Shown here in pieces: positions 7,182-13,636 of a DNA stretch of 14,828 nucleotides (positions are counted from its first letter, which is position 1; each line of letters opens with the position of its first letter). The stretch comes from Actinocrinis sp035946395 (GTDB lineage: Bacteria; Actinomycetota; Actinomycetes; Streptomycetales; Catenulisporaceae): the NCBI RefSeq assembly GCF_035946395.1, contig NZ_DASYZI010000447.1, positions 1 through 14,828 on the forward strand. Direction: 5' to 3'. The notes under the pieces are model-generated. The model saw only the letters and a program-made list of their open reading frames with translations, had not been told where the DNA came from and ran no database searches. The position numbers and the translations under genes are program-made.

Positions 7182-7211
7182 AAAGTACTAGGACGTCCTA
7201 CTACCTGTCGA
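7182..7211 (-). promoter_or_regulatory. icmA promoter with palindromic operator, leaderless start
   Basis: On the minus strand TCGACA (7211-7206) is a one-mismatch -35. After an 18-bp spacer, TACTTT (7187-7182) fits the actinobacterial TANNNT -10, and six bases later is the A of ATG 7175. Between them lies the perfect 12-bp palindrome TAGGACGTCCTA (7189-7200). It extends to the 20-bp near-palindrome GTACTAGGACGTCCTACTAC (7185-7204) with one mismatched pair. A protein bound here would block RNA polymerase. The upstream MarR protein is an obvious but unproven candidate. Confidence 0.55.
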
Positions 7212-7300
7212 TCCGCCGCTCGGACACCGACGGAGTCGAGGAGGCAGCAGTGTTTGAAACGGCAGTACGGCGGTGTCGTGAGAACGACTGCGTCAGGAGG

Positions 7301-7323
7301 CGGCTGCCGGGGCGCGGCAGCCG
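7301..7323 (-). terminator. Hairpin immediately after the MarR gene
   Basis: Arms CGGCTGCC (7301-7308) and GGCAGCCG (7316-7323) are perfect 8-bp complements around a 7-nt loop. The hairpin abuts the MarR stop codon at 7324. No T-tract follows, as is usual for actinobacterial terminators. It would separate MarR transcription from the icmA promoter downstream. Confidence 0.5.
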
Positions 7324-7872
7324 TCAGTGCAGCATGTCGTCCAGTGCCGTGTCCGCCGGCTCGGTGAAGTCGCCGGCCGCGTGGCGCAGGTCGCGCAGCA
7401 CGTCGAACAGCGTGCGGTGCTGCTCGGTGTCCAGCGCGCCGAGGCCGAACTCCGCCGCCATCAGGTCGGCCGTCGCCTTCTCCACCACGTCGCGGCCCTC
7501 GGGCGTGATCTCGGCCAGCACGCCGCGGCCGTCCTCCGGGTTCGGCTTGCGCTCGACCAGGCCGGAGCGGGCCAGCCGGTCCACGATGTTGGTGACCGAG
7601 GTCGGATGGACCTGGAGCCGCTCGCCTATCTTCGACAGCGGCAGCGAGCCGCGGCGGCTGAACGTGAGCAGTACCAGCGCCTCGTAGCGTGCGAAGGTCA
7701 GATTATAGGGCCGGACTATCGCGTCCACCTCGGCCAGCACCAGTTGGTGCGCGCGCATCAGCGAGGTGACCGCGAGCATCGAGGTGGAGGCGCCCCAGCG
7801 GCGCTCCCACAGCTCGAAGGCCCGCTGTACCGGGTCGAACGGCAGCCCGCCCTGGCTCGACTGGTTCGCCAT
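7324..7872 (-). CDS. MarR-family transcriptional regulator (between ilvD and icmA)
   Basis: 182-residue winged-helix repressor/activator of the MarR family. N-terminal helices for dimerisation (about 18-55) precede the HTH: LPLSKIGERL then recognition helix HPTSVTNIVDRLARSG (about 89-104). The wing is KPNPEDGRGVLAEITPEG, with the conserved Asp-Gly-Arg at 114-116. C-terminal dimerisation helices are about 126-165. Start ATG 7872 has a GAGGAGAGGG 9 nt upstream. It is codirectional with ilvD (64 bp upstream) and with icmA (148 bp downstream). A palindrome in the icmA promoter makes that gene a candidate target; acyl-CoA-type ligands are plausible from context only. No Cys residues are present, so thiol-based redox sensing is excluded. 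Confidence 0.92.
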   Translation of the reverse strand: MANQSSQGGLPFDPVQRAFELWERRWGASTSMLAVTSLMRAHQLVLAEVDAIVRPYNLTFARYEALVLLTFSRRGSLPLSKIGERLQVHPTSVTNIVDRLARSGLVERKPNPEDGRGVLAEITPEGRDVVEKATADLMAAEFGLGALDTEQHRTLFDVLRDLRHAAGDFTEPADTALDDMLH

Positions 7873-7909
7873 CGGACCCGTCCCTCTCCTCGCGTCTGCT
7901 CATGCGCAC

Positions 7910-7926
7910 GGCGGCCCCGGGCCGCC
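7910..7926 (-). terminator. Hairpin downstream of ilvD
   Basis: GGCGGCC (7910-7916), loop CCG, GGCCGCC (7920-7926): a perfect 7-bp GC stem beginning about 10 nt after the ilvD stop and before the MarR start. It could terminate or attenuate read-through from ilvD into the MarR gene. No T-tract. Confidence 0.4.
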
Positions 7927-7936
7927 CGCGGGCGGA

Positions 7937-9847
7937 TCAGCCTTCGAGCTTCGAGCGGTCGCGCACCGCCCCGGTGGCCGCCGAGGTCGCCAGGTGCGCG
8001 TAGGCCTTGAGCGCCAGTGAAACCGGGCGGTCGCGGTCCTTCGGCCGGTAGCCGCCGCCGGCCTCCAGCGCGGCCCGGCGCTCGACCAGCACCTGATCGG
8101 TCACGTCCAGCGTAATCGAGCGGTCCCGGATGTCGATCGCGATTTCGTCGCCGTCCTCGATCAGCGCGATCGCGCCGCCCGAGGCGGCCTCGGGGGAGAT
8201 GTGCCCGATCGAGAGCCCGGAGGTGCCGCCGGAGAACCGGCCGTCGGTGATCAGCGCGCATTTCGCGCCGAGGCCCCTGCCCTTGAGGAACGCGGTCGGG
8301 TACAGCATCTCTTGCATCCCCGGGCCGCCCTTCGGGCCCTCGTACCGGATCACCACGACGTCGCCCTCGGTGATCCGGCCGCCGAGGATCGCCTCGACCG
8401 CGTCCTCCTGCGACTCGAATACCCGCGCCGGGCCGCGGAAGGTCCAGATCGACTCCGCGACGCCCGCCGTCTTCACCACCGCGCCGTCGGCCGCGATGTT
8501 GCCCCACAGCACGGCGAGCCCGCCGTCCTTCGTGTACGCGTGCGGGATCGAGCGGACGCAGCCCTGCTCCGCGTCGGTGTCGAGCGAGGACCAGCGGTTG
8601 CCGGTCGAGAAGGGCTCGGTCGTGCGCACGCCGCCGGGGGCCGCGTGGAAGAGTTCGAACGCCGCGTCGTCCGCCTTGCCGCCGCGCACGTCCCACCGCT
8701 CCAGCCAGGCGTCGAGCGTCGGCGAGTGCACCGCGTGCACCGACTCGTCGAGCAGGCCGCCGCGGTGCAGTTCGCCCAGGATGGCCGGGATGCCGCCGGC
8801 TCGGTGCACGTCCTCCATGTAGTACGTCTTGCTCAGCGAGGCCCGGTTCGGCGCGACCTTGGTGATGCACGGCACCCGGCGGCTGGTCGCGTCGATCTCC
8901 TTGAGCCCGAAGCCGACCCCGGCCTCCTGCGCGGCGGCCAGCAGGTGCAGCACCGTGTTGGTGGAGCCGCCCATCGCCACGTCCAGGGCCATCGCGTTGC
9001 CGAAGGCGGCCGGCGTGGCGATCGAGCGGGGGAGCACCGACTCGTCGTCGTCCTCGTAGTAACGCTTCGTCAGTTCCAGGACGAGGCTGCCGGCGCGCTC
9101 GAACAGGTCGCGCCGCTTGGTGTGCGTGGCCAGCACCGAGCCGTTGCCCGGCAGGCCGAGGCCCAGCGCCTCGATGAGGCAGTTCATCGAGTTCGCCGTG
9201 AACATGCCGGAACACGATCCGCAGGTGGGGCAGGCGGAGCGCTCGATGGTGCCGAGGGTCTCGTCGGAGACGTGCTCGTCGGCGGCCGCGGACATCGCGT
9301 CGATCAGGTCGAGCTTGGTGATCTCGTCCGCGCTCATCGCGACGCCGTCGCGACTGTGAACCACTGTTCCGCCCGGGGCGCGCAGGTGCGCCTGGCCGGC
9401 CTCCATCGGGCCGCCGGAGACGAAGACGGTCGGGATGTTGAGGCGCAGCGCGGCCATCAGCATGCCCGGGGTGATCTTGTCGCAGTTGGAGATGCAGACC
9501 AGCGCGTCCGCGCAGTGCGCGTTGACCATGTACTCGACCGCGTCGGCGATCAGCTCGCGGGAGGGCAGCGAGTAGAGCATGCCGCCGTGGCCCATCGCGA
9601 TGCCGTCGTCGACTGCGATGGTGTTGAACTCCTTGGACACGCCGCCGGACCTGGCGACCGACTCGGCCACGATCTCGCCCACGTTGCGCAGGTGGACATG
9701 CCCGGGGACGAACTGGGTGAAGGAGTTCGCGATCGCGACGATCGGCTTGCCGAAGTCCGCCTCGGCCATCCCGGTGGCCCGCCAGAGCGCCCGCGCGCCC
9801 GCCATGTTCCGCCCGTGAGTCGAGGTGCGTGACCGCAGTGCCGGCAT
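7937..9847 (-). CDS. ilvD: Dihydroxy-acid dehydratase
   Basis: Iron-sulfur enzyme of branched-chain amino acid synthesis. It dehydrates 2,3-dihydroxyisovalerate and 2,3-dihydroxy-3-methylvalerate to the keto acids that become valine/leucine and isoleucine. At 636 residues it is slightly longer than the E. coli enzyme (616). Conserved features are NSFTQFVPGHVHL (41-53), metal-binding Asp81 in DDGIAMGH, cluster ligand Cys122 and adjacent Asp123/Lys124 in SNCDKITPG, and cluster Cys residues in CPTCGSCSGMF (206-216). GRFSGGTSG near the C-terminus is also typical. ATG 9847 is chosen because AAGGAG sits 6 nt upstream and MPALRSRTSTHGRNMAGAR matches the usual IlvD N-terminus; an in-frame ATG 80 codons further up adds unrelated residues. 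It leads a codirectional run with the MarR and mutase genes. No leader peptide rich in Ile/Val/Leu codons is visible. Confidence 0.97.
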   Translation of the reverse strand: MPALRSRTSTHGRNMAGARALWRATGMAEADFGKPIVAIANSFTQFVPGHVHLRNVGEIVAESVARSGGVSKEFNTIAVDDGIAMGHGGMLYSLPSRELIADAVEYMVNAHCADALVCISNCDKITPGMLMAALRLNIPTVFVSGGPMEAGQAHLRAPGGTVVHSRDGVAMSADEITKLDLIDAMSAAADEHVSDETLGTIERSACPTCGSCSGMFTANSMNCLIEALGLGLPGNGSVLATHTKRRDLFERAGSLVLELTKRYYEDDDESVLPRSIATPAAFGNAMALDVAMGGSTNTVLHLLAAAQEAGVGFGLKEIDATSRRVPCITKVAPNRASLSKTYYMEDVHRAGGIPAILGELHRGGLLDESVHAVHSPTLDAWLERWDVRGGKADDAAFELFHAAPGGVRTTEPFSTGNRWSSLDTDAEQGCVRSIPHAYTKDGGLAVLWGNIAADGAVVKTAGVAESIWTFRGPARVFESQEDAVEAILGGRITEGDVVVIRYEGPKGGPGMQEMLYPTAFLKGRGLGAKCALITDGRFSGGTSGLSIGHISPEAASGGAIALIEDGDEIAIDIRDRSITLDVTDQVLVERRAALEAGGGYRPKDRDRPVSLALKAYAHLATSAATGAVRDRSKLEG

Positions 9848-9899
9848 GGTTGGCTCCTTGCTCGTGCTCGTCGTGGCTTGTCGGACTCGGCCATCATGG

Positions 9900-9997
9900 C
9901 TCTTCGAACTTGACCATGGCCTTGTGGGCGGTTGTAGGCTCGCCCGCTGCTGCGCGTCGGCCGACCCTGCGCCGCGGGTCGCGACCGGTTCGAAGAG
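9900..9997. repeat. Long-range 10-bp inverted repeat in the ilvD leader
   Basis: CTCTTCGAAC (9900-9909) and GTTCGAAGAG (9988-9997) are perfect complements separated by 78 bp. Flanking ATGGC/GCCAT extends the pairing after a 3-nt offset. Both arms contain TTCGAA. They lie 53-150 bp upstream of the ilvD start and could be paired operator sites for a looping regulator or the base of an RNA structure. Nothing here matches a T-box. Confidence 0.45.
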
Positions 9998-10093
9998 TGG
10001 CCATCGTCCGCTGGTCGCTCGGGATTCTCCCACCATGTCACGGGCCCGAGCCAGGCATCCCACGTTATGGGACACACACGCACGCAAGCGGTC

Positions 10094-10099
10094 TACTCT
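10094..10099 (+). promoter_or_regulatory. -10 box of a likely leaderless promoter
   Basis: TACTCT fits TANNNT and ends 8 nt before ATG 10108, leaving no room for a Shine-Dalgarno. The transcript is therefore probably leaderless or nearly so. The -35 region is poor (GGGACA at 10069-10074, 19-bp spacing). Confidence 0.4.
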
Positions 10100-10107
10100 G
10101 TGTGGCC

Positions 10108-10971
10108 ATGGATTGGAACAGGCGTCACTGCGCGCGTCGTGGCCACGTGCTCTACGAGCCCACCGAGCCCGAGTACCGCGACCGCGTCCACACCGGCACG
10201 GCGCTTGGTCCGGCGTGGCGGTGCCTGCGGTGCGGTGACTTCGTGCTGGCCGCGCCGAAGGCCTCAGGACCGGCGGCGCACGCCCCGGTGGTGCCGCGTG
10301 GCAAGGCGCTGCGCTCGATCATGATCATGCGGCTGCTCGCGCTGGAACGGATATTCCGCTTCCTGCTGGTCGGTGGCGTGGCGTACGCGGTGTGGCGGTT
10401 CGAGAACTCGCAGGCGGCGCTCTCCCAGCTCTTCGAGCAGGACGTGACCGTGCTGCGTCCGGTGGCCAGGCATTGGGGCTACGACCTGGACCACTCCTCG
10501 ATCGTGGACTTCATCCGCAAGAGCTTCGACTACAAGCACTCGACGCTGACCGTGGTCGCGATCCTGCTGGGCGCCTACGCGTTGATCGAGTTGATCGAGG
10601 CGGTCGGTCTGTGGCTGGCGAAGCGCTGGGGCGAGTACTTCGCCGTGGTGGCGACCGCGGCGTTCCTGCCCATCGAGGTCTACGAGATCGTCGACAAGCA
10701 GTCCCTGTTCAAGATCGGGACGCTGGTGCTCAACGTGCTCGCCGTGCTCTACCTGCTGCTGGCGAAGCGGCTGTTCGGCCTGCGCGGCGGACGTGCCGCC
10801 GTCGAGCGTGAGCTGCACAGCGCCTCGCTGCTTGAGGTCGAGGCGGCGGCGGGAGACGCGGCGGCAGAATCGGCAGCGCAACCGCCGACGACCGAGGCCG
10901 ACGAGGCTGAAGCCGGCATGCGCGTCGCTGCCGAGGCCGGTGCCGACGCGGAGGTCGAGCGCACCGTCTAG
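10108..10971 (+). CDS. DUF2127 family membrane protein with Cys/His N-terminal motif
   Basis: 287-residue integral membrane protein of the DUF2127 family (PF09900), function unknown. The N-terminus has a possible small metal site: His7, Cys8 and His13, then Cys39-x2-Cys42 in WRCLRCGDF. Hydrophobic spans are about residues 83-97, 146-170, 176-195 and 203-222. Between the first two is a roughly 45-residue stretch predicted extracytoplasmic. KHSTLTVVAILLGAYALIEL and AKRWGEYFAVVATAAFLPIE are the most family-like blocks. The C-terminal 57 residues are an Ala/Glu-rich low-complexity tail. ATG 10108 follows a TACTCT -10 box, giving a leaderless start; the frame stays open upstream to 9829, but that stretch reads like the ilvD leader. 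It is transcribed away from ilvD. A role cannot be assigned. Confidence 0.9.
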   Translation: MDWNRRHCARRGHVLYEPTEPEYRDRVHTGTALGPAWRCLRCGDFVLAAPKASGPAAHAPVVPRGKALRSIMIMRLLALERIFRFLLVGGVAYAVWRFENSQAALSQLFEQDVTVLRPVARHWGYDLDHSSIVDFIRKSFDYKHSTLTVVAILLGAYALIELIEAVGLWLAKRWGEYFAVVATAAFLPIEVYEIVDKQSLFKIGTLVLNVLAVLYLLLAKRLFGLRGGRAAVERELHSASLLEVEAAAGDAAAESAAQPPTTEADEAEAGMRVAAEAGADAEVERTV

Positions 10972-11128
10972 ACCACTTGTATAGACCGTTTGCCAACATC
11001 TGAACCGCTCTAGACGCCGTCTAGAGCGCGGTGCCGTCTAAGGTTTCCTGTGGATAGTGGGAAGCAAGAACGGGGATGTGGGCGTTGTGTCTACGCATGG
11101 AATATTTAGGATTCAACTAATAGACGGT
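10966..11128. promoter_or_regulatory. Cluster of TAGAC/GTCTA motifs upstream of a MarR gene
   Basis: Within about 165 bp the motif recurs: palindrome GTCTAGAC at 10966-10973 (over the DUF2127 stop), TATAGACCG at 10980-10988, the hairpin arms at 11006-11028 (TCTAGAC and GTCTAGA), GCCGTCTAAGG near 11033, GTGTCTACGC near 11087, and AATAGACGGTACC at 11119-11131, which overlaps the MarR promoter. Recurrence suggests a binding-site family, perhaps autoregulatory, but no consensus is known to me. Confidence 0.4.
11006..11028 (+). terminator. 10-bp-stem hairpin after the DUF2127 gene
   Basis: CGCTCTAGAC (11006-11015), loop GCC, GTCTAGAGCG (11019-11028): a perfect 10-bp stem 35 nt after the stop. It is strong enough for an intrinsic terminator although no T-tract follows. 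Because the arms match the nearby TAGAC motifs, it may instead, or also, be an operator. Confidence 0.5.
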
Positions 11129-11133
11129 ACCCT
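11128..11133 (+). promoter_or_regulatory. -10 box of the second MarR gene, leaderless start
   Basis: TACCCT fits TANNNT and ends six bases before the A of ATG 11140, which implies a leaderless mRNA. The GGAG at 11134-11137 is only 2 nt from the ATG and is too close to act as a Shine-Dalgarno. An AT-rich stretch at 11101-11122 precedes it, with weak -35 candidates around 11105-11111. Confidence 0.5.
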
Positions 11134-11139
11134 GGAGAT

Positions 11140-11685
11140 ATGAACGACCCCGCCCCGCGCTGGCTCAGCGATGCCGAACAGCGGACGTGGCGTGCCTGGC
11201 TTGAGGTGATGCGGCTGCTCCCGGCGAAGCTTGAGGACCGGCTGCACGAGCGCCACTCCCTCAACCTCACCGACTATCAGGTCCTGGTCGAGCTGTCCGA
11301 GTCCGAGGAGGGCAGGCTGCGGATGACCGAACTGGCCAACCGCACCTCGCTGTCCAAGAGCCGGCTCTCACACCAGATCGGCCGCATGGAGAAGGCCTCG
11401 CTGGTCGAGCGGCAGGAGTGCCCCTCGGACCGGCGCGGGGCCTTCGCCGTGATCACCGACCAGGGCTGGGCGCTGCTGCGCGAGGCCGCGCCCGGACACG
11501 TGGAGGACGTGCGCGAGCTGTTCATCGACCTGATGTCCGCGGACGAGGTGGCCATCGTCGGCGCGGCGATGGGCATCATCGCCGAGAAGCTGCGGCAGTC
11601 GCCGGGCATCGGCTGCGCCAACGCCGCCGCCGAGATCCGGGATGCAGCAGGCGAGGGCCCGGCGGACGACCTCGTCGCGGGCTGA
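11140..11685 (+). CDS. MarR-family transcriptional regulator
   Basis: 181-residue winged-helix regulator. Helical N-terminus WLSDAEQRTWRAWLEVMRLL leads into NLTDYQVLVELSESEEGRLR. The HTH is MTELANRTSLSKSRLSHQIG, with recognition helix about 70-84, and the wing is QECPSDRRGAFAVIT (about 92-106) with the family Asp-Arg-Arg. A C-terminal helix pair runs about 110-152, and a 25-residue Ala/Glu tail follows. Two Cys are present: Cys94 in the wing and Cys159 in the tail. The sequence differs clearly from the MarR protein at 7324-7872. It is isolated: a hairpin precedes its promoter, and it converges on uppP. Repeated TAGAC motifs at its promoter suggest autoregulation. It could also regulate the DUF2127 gene upstream. 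Confidence 0.93.
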   Translation: MNDPAPRWLSDAEQRTWRAWLEVMRLLPAKLEDRLHERHSLNLTDYQVLVELSESEEGRLRMTELANRTSLSKSRLSHQIGRMEKASLVERQECPSDRRGAFAVITDQGWALLREAAPGHVEDVRELFIDLMSADEVAIVGAAMGIIAEKLRQSPGIGCANAAAEIRDAAGEGPADDLVAG

Positions 11686-11702
11686 CCGGGCTGCCGGCCC
11701 GG
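11686..11702. terminator. Hairpin between convergent MarR and uppP genes
   Basis: CCGGGC (11686-11691), loop TGCCG, GCCCGG (11697-11702) starts right after the MarR stop and lies 17 nt past the uppP stop. It is symmetric, so it could end transcription from both sides. Confidence 0.45.
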
Positions 11703-11719
11703 CGGATCAACCGCTCGGA

Positions 11720-12733
11720 TCAGGCGAAGCGGATGAGGGAGAGCAGGCCGACCACCGCGCAGTAGATGGCGAACGGCGTGAGCGTCCTGGTCTCGAAGTA
11801 GCGCACCAGGAAGCGTACCGAGACATACGCGGCGCCGAACGCCACCAGCGAGCCCGCGATCGCCGGCCCGACGATGCCCGAGTTCTCCGGCTTGGCCAGC
11901 TCCGGCAGCTTGTACACGCCCGCCCCGAGGATCGCCGGGGTGGCCAGCAGGAAGGCGAAGCGGGCCGCGTCCTCGTGGTGCAGGCCCTTGAAGATGCCGC
12001 CGACGATCGTCGCCCCGGACCTGCTCAGGCCCGGGAAGAGGCCGAGGATCTGCGCCGCGCCGATCTGCGCCGCGGTGGACCGGTCCATCCGGGCCAGCCG
12101 GACGTCACTGGCGATCGACGGCGGCAGTTCCCGGCCGTGCCGGTCCAGCTCCCGCTGCGGTTCGGACCTCGCGGCGCTCTGCTTGCGGCGTGATCCGCCG
12201 CTGGCCATGGCCGCCGTCGCGCCGCGCTCGCCGCGCCGTCCGTCGCCGTCCGCGGTCTCGGCGGACCGGGCCGGCCCGCCGCGCAGCCGCTCGGCTGCGT
12301 ACAGCAGGCCACCGTTGAAGATCAGGAACACCGCGGCCCAGGACGGCTTGCCCAGATGCTCGCGCAGCAGCTTGTCCAGGATGAGGCCGGCGATGCCGAC
12401 CGGGATGGTGCCGATGATCAGAACCCAGGCCAGCTTCTCGTACGGCGTGCTGATCCGCTTGTTCTGGACCGAGCTGATCAGGCCCTTGACGATGCGGACC
12501 CAGTCGTGCCAGAAGAACAGGATCAGCGCGGCGGCCGTGGCCACGTGCAGCGCCACGATCAGCGCCAGGTACGGCGACTGTTTGGCCGTCATGTCCATCG
12601 TGCTCGCCCAGCTGCCGCCGAGCCACGCGGGGATCAGCACCGCGTGCCCGAGGCTGGAGACCGGGAACAGCTCGCTCACGCCCTGGACCAGGCCGATGAC
12701 GATGGCTTCGAAGTACGACACAGTCCCGGACAA
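11720..12733 (-). CDS. uppP: Undecaprenyl-diphosphatase UppP (BacA family) with hydrophilic insertion
   Basis: Membrane enzyme that dephosphorylates undecaprenyl pyrophosphate to recycle the lipid carrier for peptidoglycan synthesis; overexpression gives bacitracin resistance in known members. 337 residues, against a usual 265-290. Both active-site regions are present: GLVQGVSELFPVSSLGH (14-30, with Glu21 and His30) and LGLFPGLSRSGATI (230-243, with Arg239). Position 28 is Leu in SSLGH where Thr is common. Residues about 152-217 are an extra charged, Arg/Glu/Ser-rich segment between membrane spans. Hydrophobic spans flank it on both sides. The start is TTG 12733, with AGGGG (12745-12741) 7 nt upstream; a later GTG at codon 5 is the alternative. 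It lies 67 bp downstream of an unknown gene on the same strand and may be co-transcribed with it. Confidence 0.94.
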   Translation of the reverse strand: MSGTVSYFEAIVIGLVQGVSELFPVSSLGHAVLIPAWLGGSWASTMDMTAKQSPYLALIVALHVATAAALILFFWHDWVRIVKGLISSVQNKRISTPYEKLAWVLIIGTIPVGIAGLILDKLLREHLGKPSWAAVFLIFNGGLLYAAERLRGGPARSAETADGDGRRGERGATAAMASGGSRRKQSAARSEPQRELDRHGRELPPSIASDVRLARMDRSTAAQIGAAQILGLFPGLSRSGATIVGGIFKGLHHEDAARFAFLLATPAILGAGVYKLPELAKPENSGIVGPAIAGSLVAFGAAYVSVRFLVRYFETRTLTPFAIYCAVVGLLSLIRFA

Positions 12734-12776
12734 GGCTCAACCCCTGCTGACACTCGGTGTGATGCGTCCCACTAGA

Positions 12777-12791
12777 CCGGGGACCACCCGG
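12777..12791 (-). terminator. Weak hairpin between the unknown gene and uppP
   Basis: CCGGG (12777-12781), loop GACCA, CCCGG (12787-12791): a 5-bp stem 10 nt past the stop of the upstream unknown gene. It is too short to be a convincing terminator, so read-through into uppP remains likely. Confidence 0.25.
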
Positions 12792-12800
12792 CAACAATAG

Positions 12801-13415
12801 TCACTTCGCCAGGCCGTCCGGTGCCCGGTACCAGGAGTCCAGCGTCTCCGGCGGCACGCCCATCGCGGCCGCGACGAGCTCCCACGGCATCGGGTCCAGA
12901 CCACCGGCCGCCAGCCCGACCACCTCGCGCAGCATCGCGTCCACCACACGGCGCGCCTTGACCAGCGAAGCCAATGCATTGTCATATTTGCTGCGGTCGA
13001 CCTCGCGGATCGTCATCGGCAGCCAGCCGTTGATCATGCCGATGAACTGCCGGCGCAGATCCTGGTCGAGCTCACCGGGAATTGTGACAGAACCGTCGCA
13101 CCGCACCTCGGCCAGCAGCACCCCCTGCGCGTCGCGCAGCACCGCTCGCACCGCCTGATAGCTCTGATATCGGTGCATGGTCGCGCCGAACTGGTCCACG
13201 GTCGCCACCTGCTCGGCGAAGTCCCGCAGCCGCGGGGCCACCGACGCGGCGTATGTGCGGAACGACTCGCTGGCCATCGAACCGCCGCCGTCGACCAGCG
13301 CGTGCGGCGCTTCCACGACCTCCACCCCGGCGGTCGCCCATCGGCTGACGCCGGACTGCTGGTCCAGCACCACGACGTCGTAGTCGATCCGATCGGGACG
13401 GTAGAAACGGGTCAT
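12801..13415 (-). CDS. Protein of unknown function with HTH-like C-terminus
   Basis: 204-residue protein I do not recognise. The N-terminal half is mixed beta/alpha with no membrane span or signal peptide: MTRFYRPDRIDYDVVVLDQQ, then LLAEVRCDGSVTIPGELDQD around 125-145. A basic/helical stretch follows, SLVKARRVVDAMLREVVGLA. The end, PWELVAAAMGVPPETLDSWYR (about 177-197), has the spacing of a helix-turn-helix (helix, Gly turn, second helix ending in Trp-Tyr-Arg). ATG 13415 is preferred because a purine-rich GGGTGGGGG lies 8 nt upstream; the frame stays open for another 37 codons to 13526, and those residues look like leader sequence. A TAGCCT -10-like box lies just upstream of this. It precedes uppP by 67 bp on the same strand. 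DNA binding is a guess from the C-terminus only. Confidence 0.75.
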   Translation of the reverse strand: MTRFYRPDRIDYDVVVLDQQSGVSRWATAGVEVVEAPHALVDGGGSMASESFRTYAASVAPRLRDFAEQVATVDQFGATMHRYQSYQAVRAVLRDAQGVLLAEVRCDGSVTIPGELDQDLRRQFIGMINGWLPMTIREVDRSKYDNALASLVKARRVVDAMLREVVGLAAGGLDPMPWELVAAAMGVPPETLDSWYRAPDGLAK

Positions 13416-13546
13416 TGTGGACGCCCCCACCCAGGCTAGGTCTGTCCGAGCACTCGTTACCCATCGATCGTCTGAGCTGTCGACCCTTGCTGTAAGGATC
13501 CCTTTCTCGCAGGCCGAACCGAACACGGGGTGAATGGCGGGCGACG

Positions 13547-13567
13547 GGCCGCCGACCCTTGGCGGCC
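13547..13567 (-). terminator. Hairpin downstream of the 13637-14137 gene
   Basis: GGCCGCC (13547-13553), 7-nt loop, GGCGGCC (13561-13567): a perfect 7-bp GC stem about 70 nt past that gene's stop and upstream of the next gene on the same strand. No T-tract. Confidence 0.4.
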
Positions 13568-13636
13568 GGAAGCGGGTGGGGCCGGCGCGCCTATCGACCG
13601 AGCGTACGAAGCGGAGTGCGGGTACGAACGGGGCGA

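Noticed and set aside
8201..9832. 543-codon plus-strand open frame opposite ilvD
   Set aside because: Antisense shadow of ilvD; low-complexity composition and no ribosome site.
9848..10087. 80-codon N-terminal extension of IlvD from an upstream in-frame ATG
   Set aside because: Residues do not resemble any IlvD; the conserved N-terminus and AAGGAG point to ATG 9847.
9848..10107. T-box or leader-peptide attenuator for ilvD
   Set aside because: No T-box core bases and no short frame rich in Ile, Val or Leu codons are visible.
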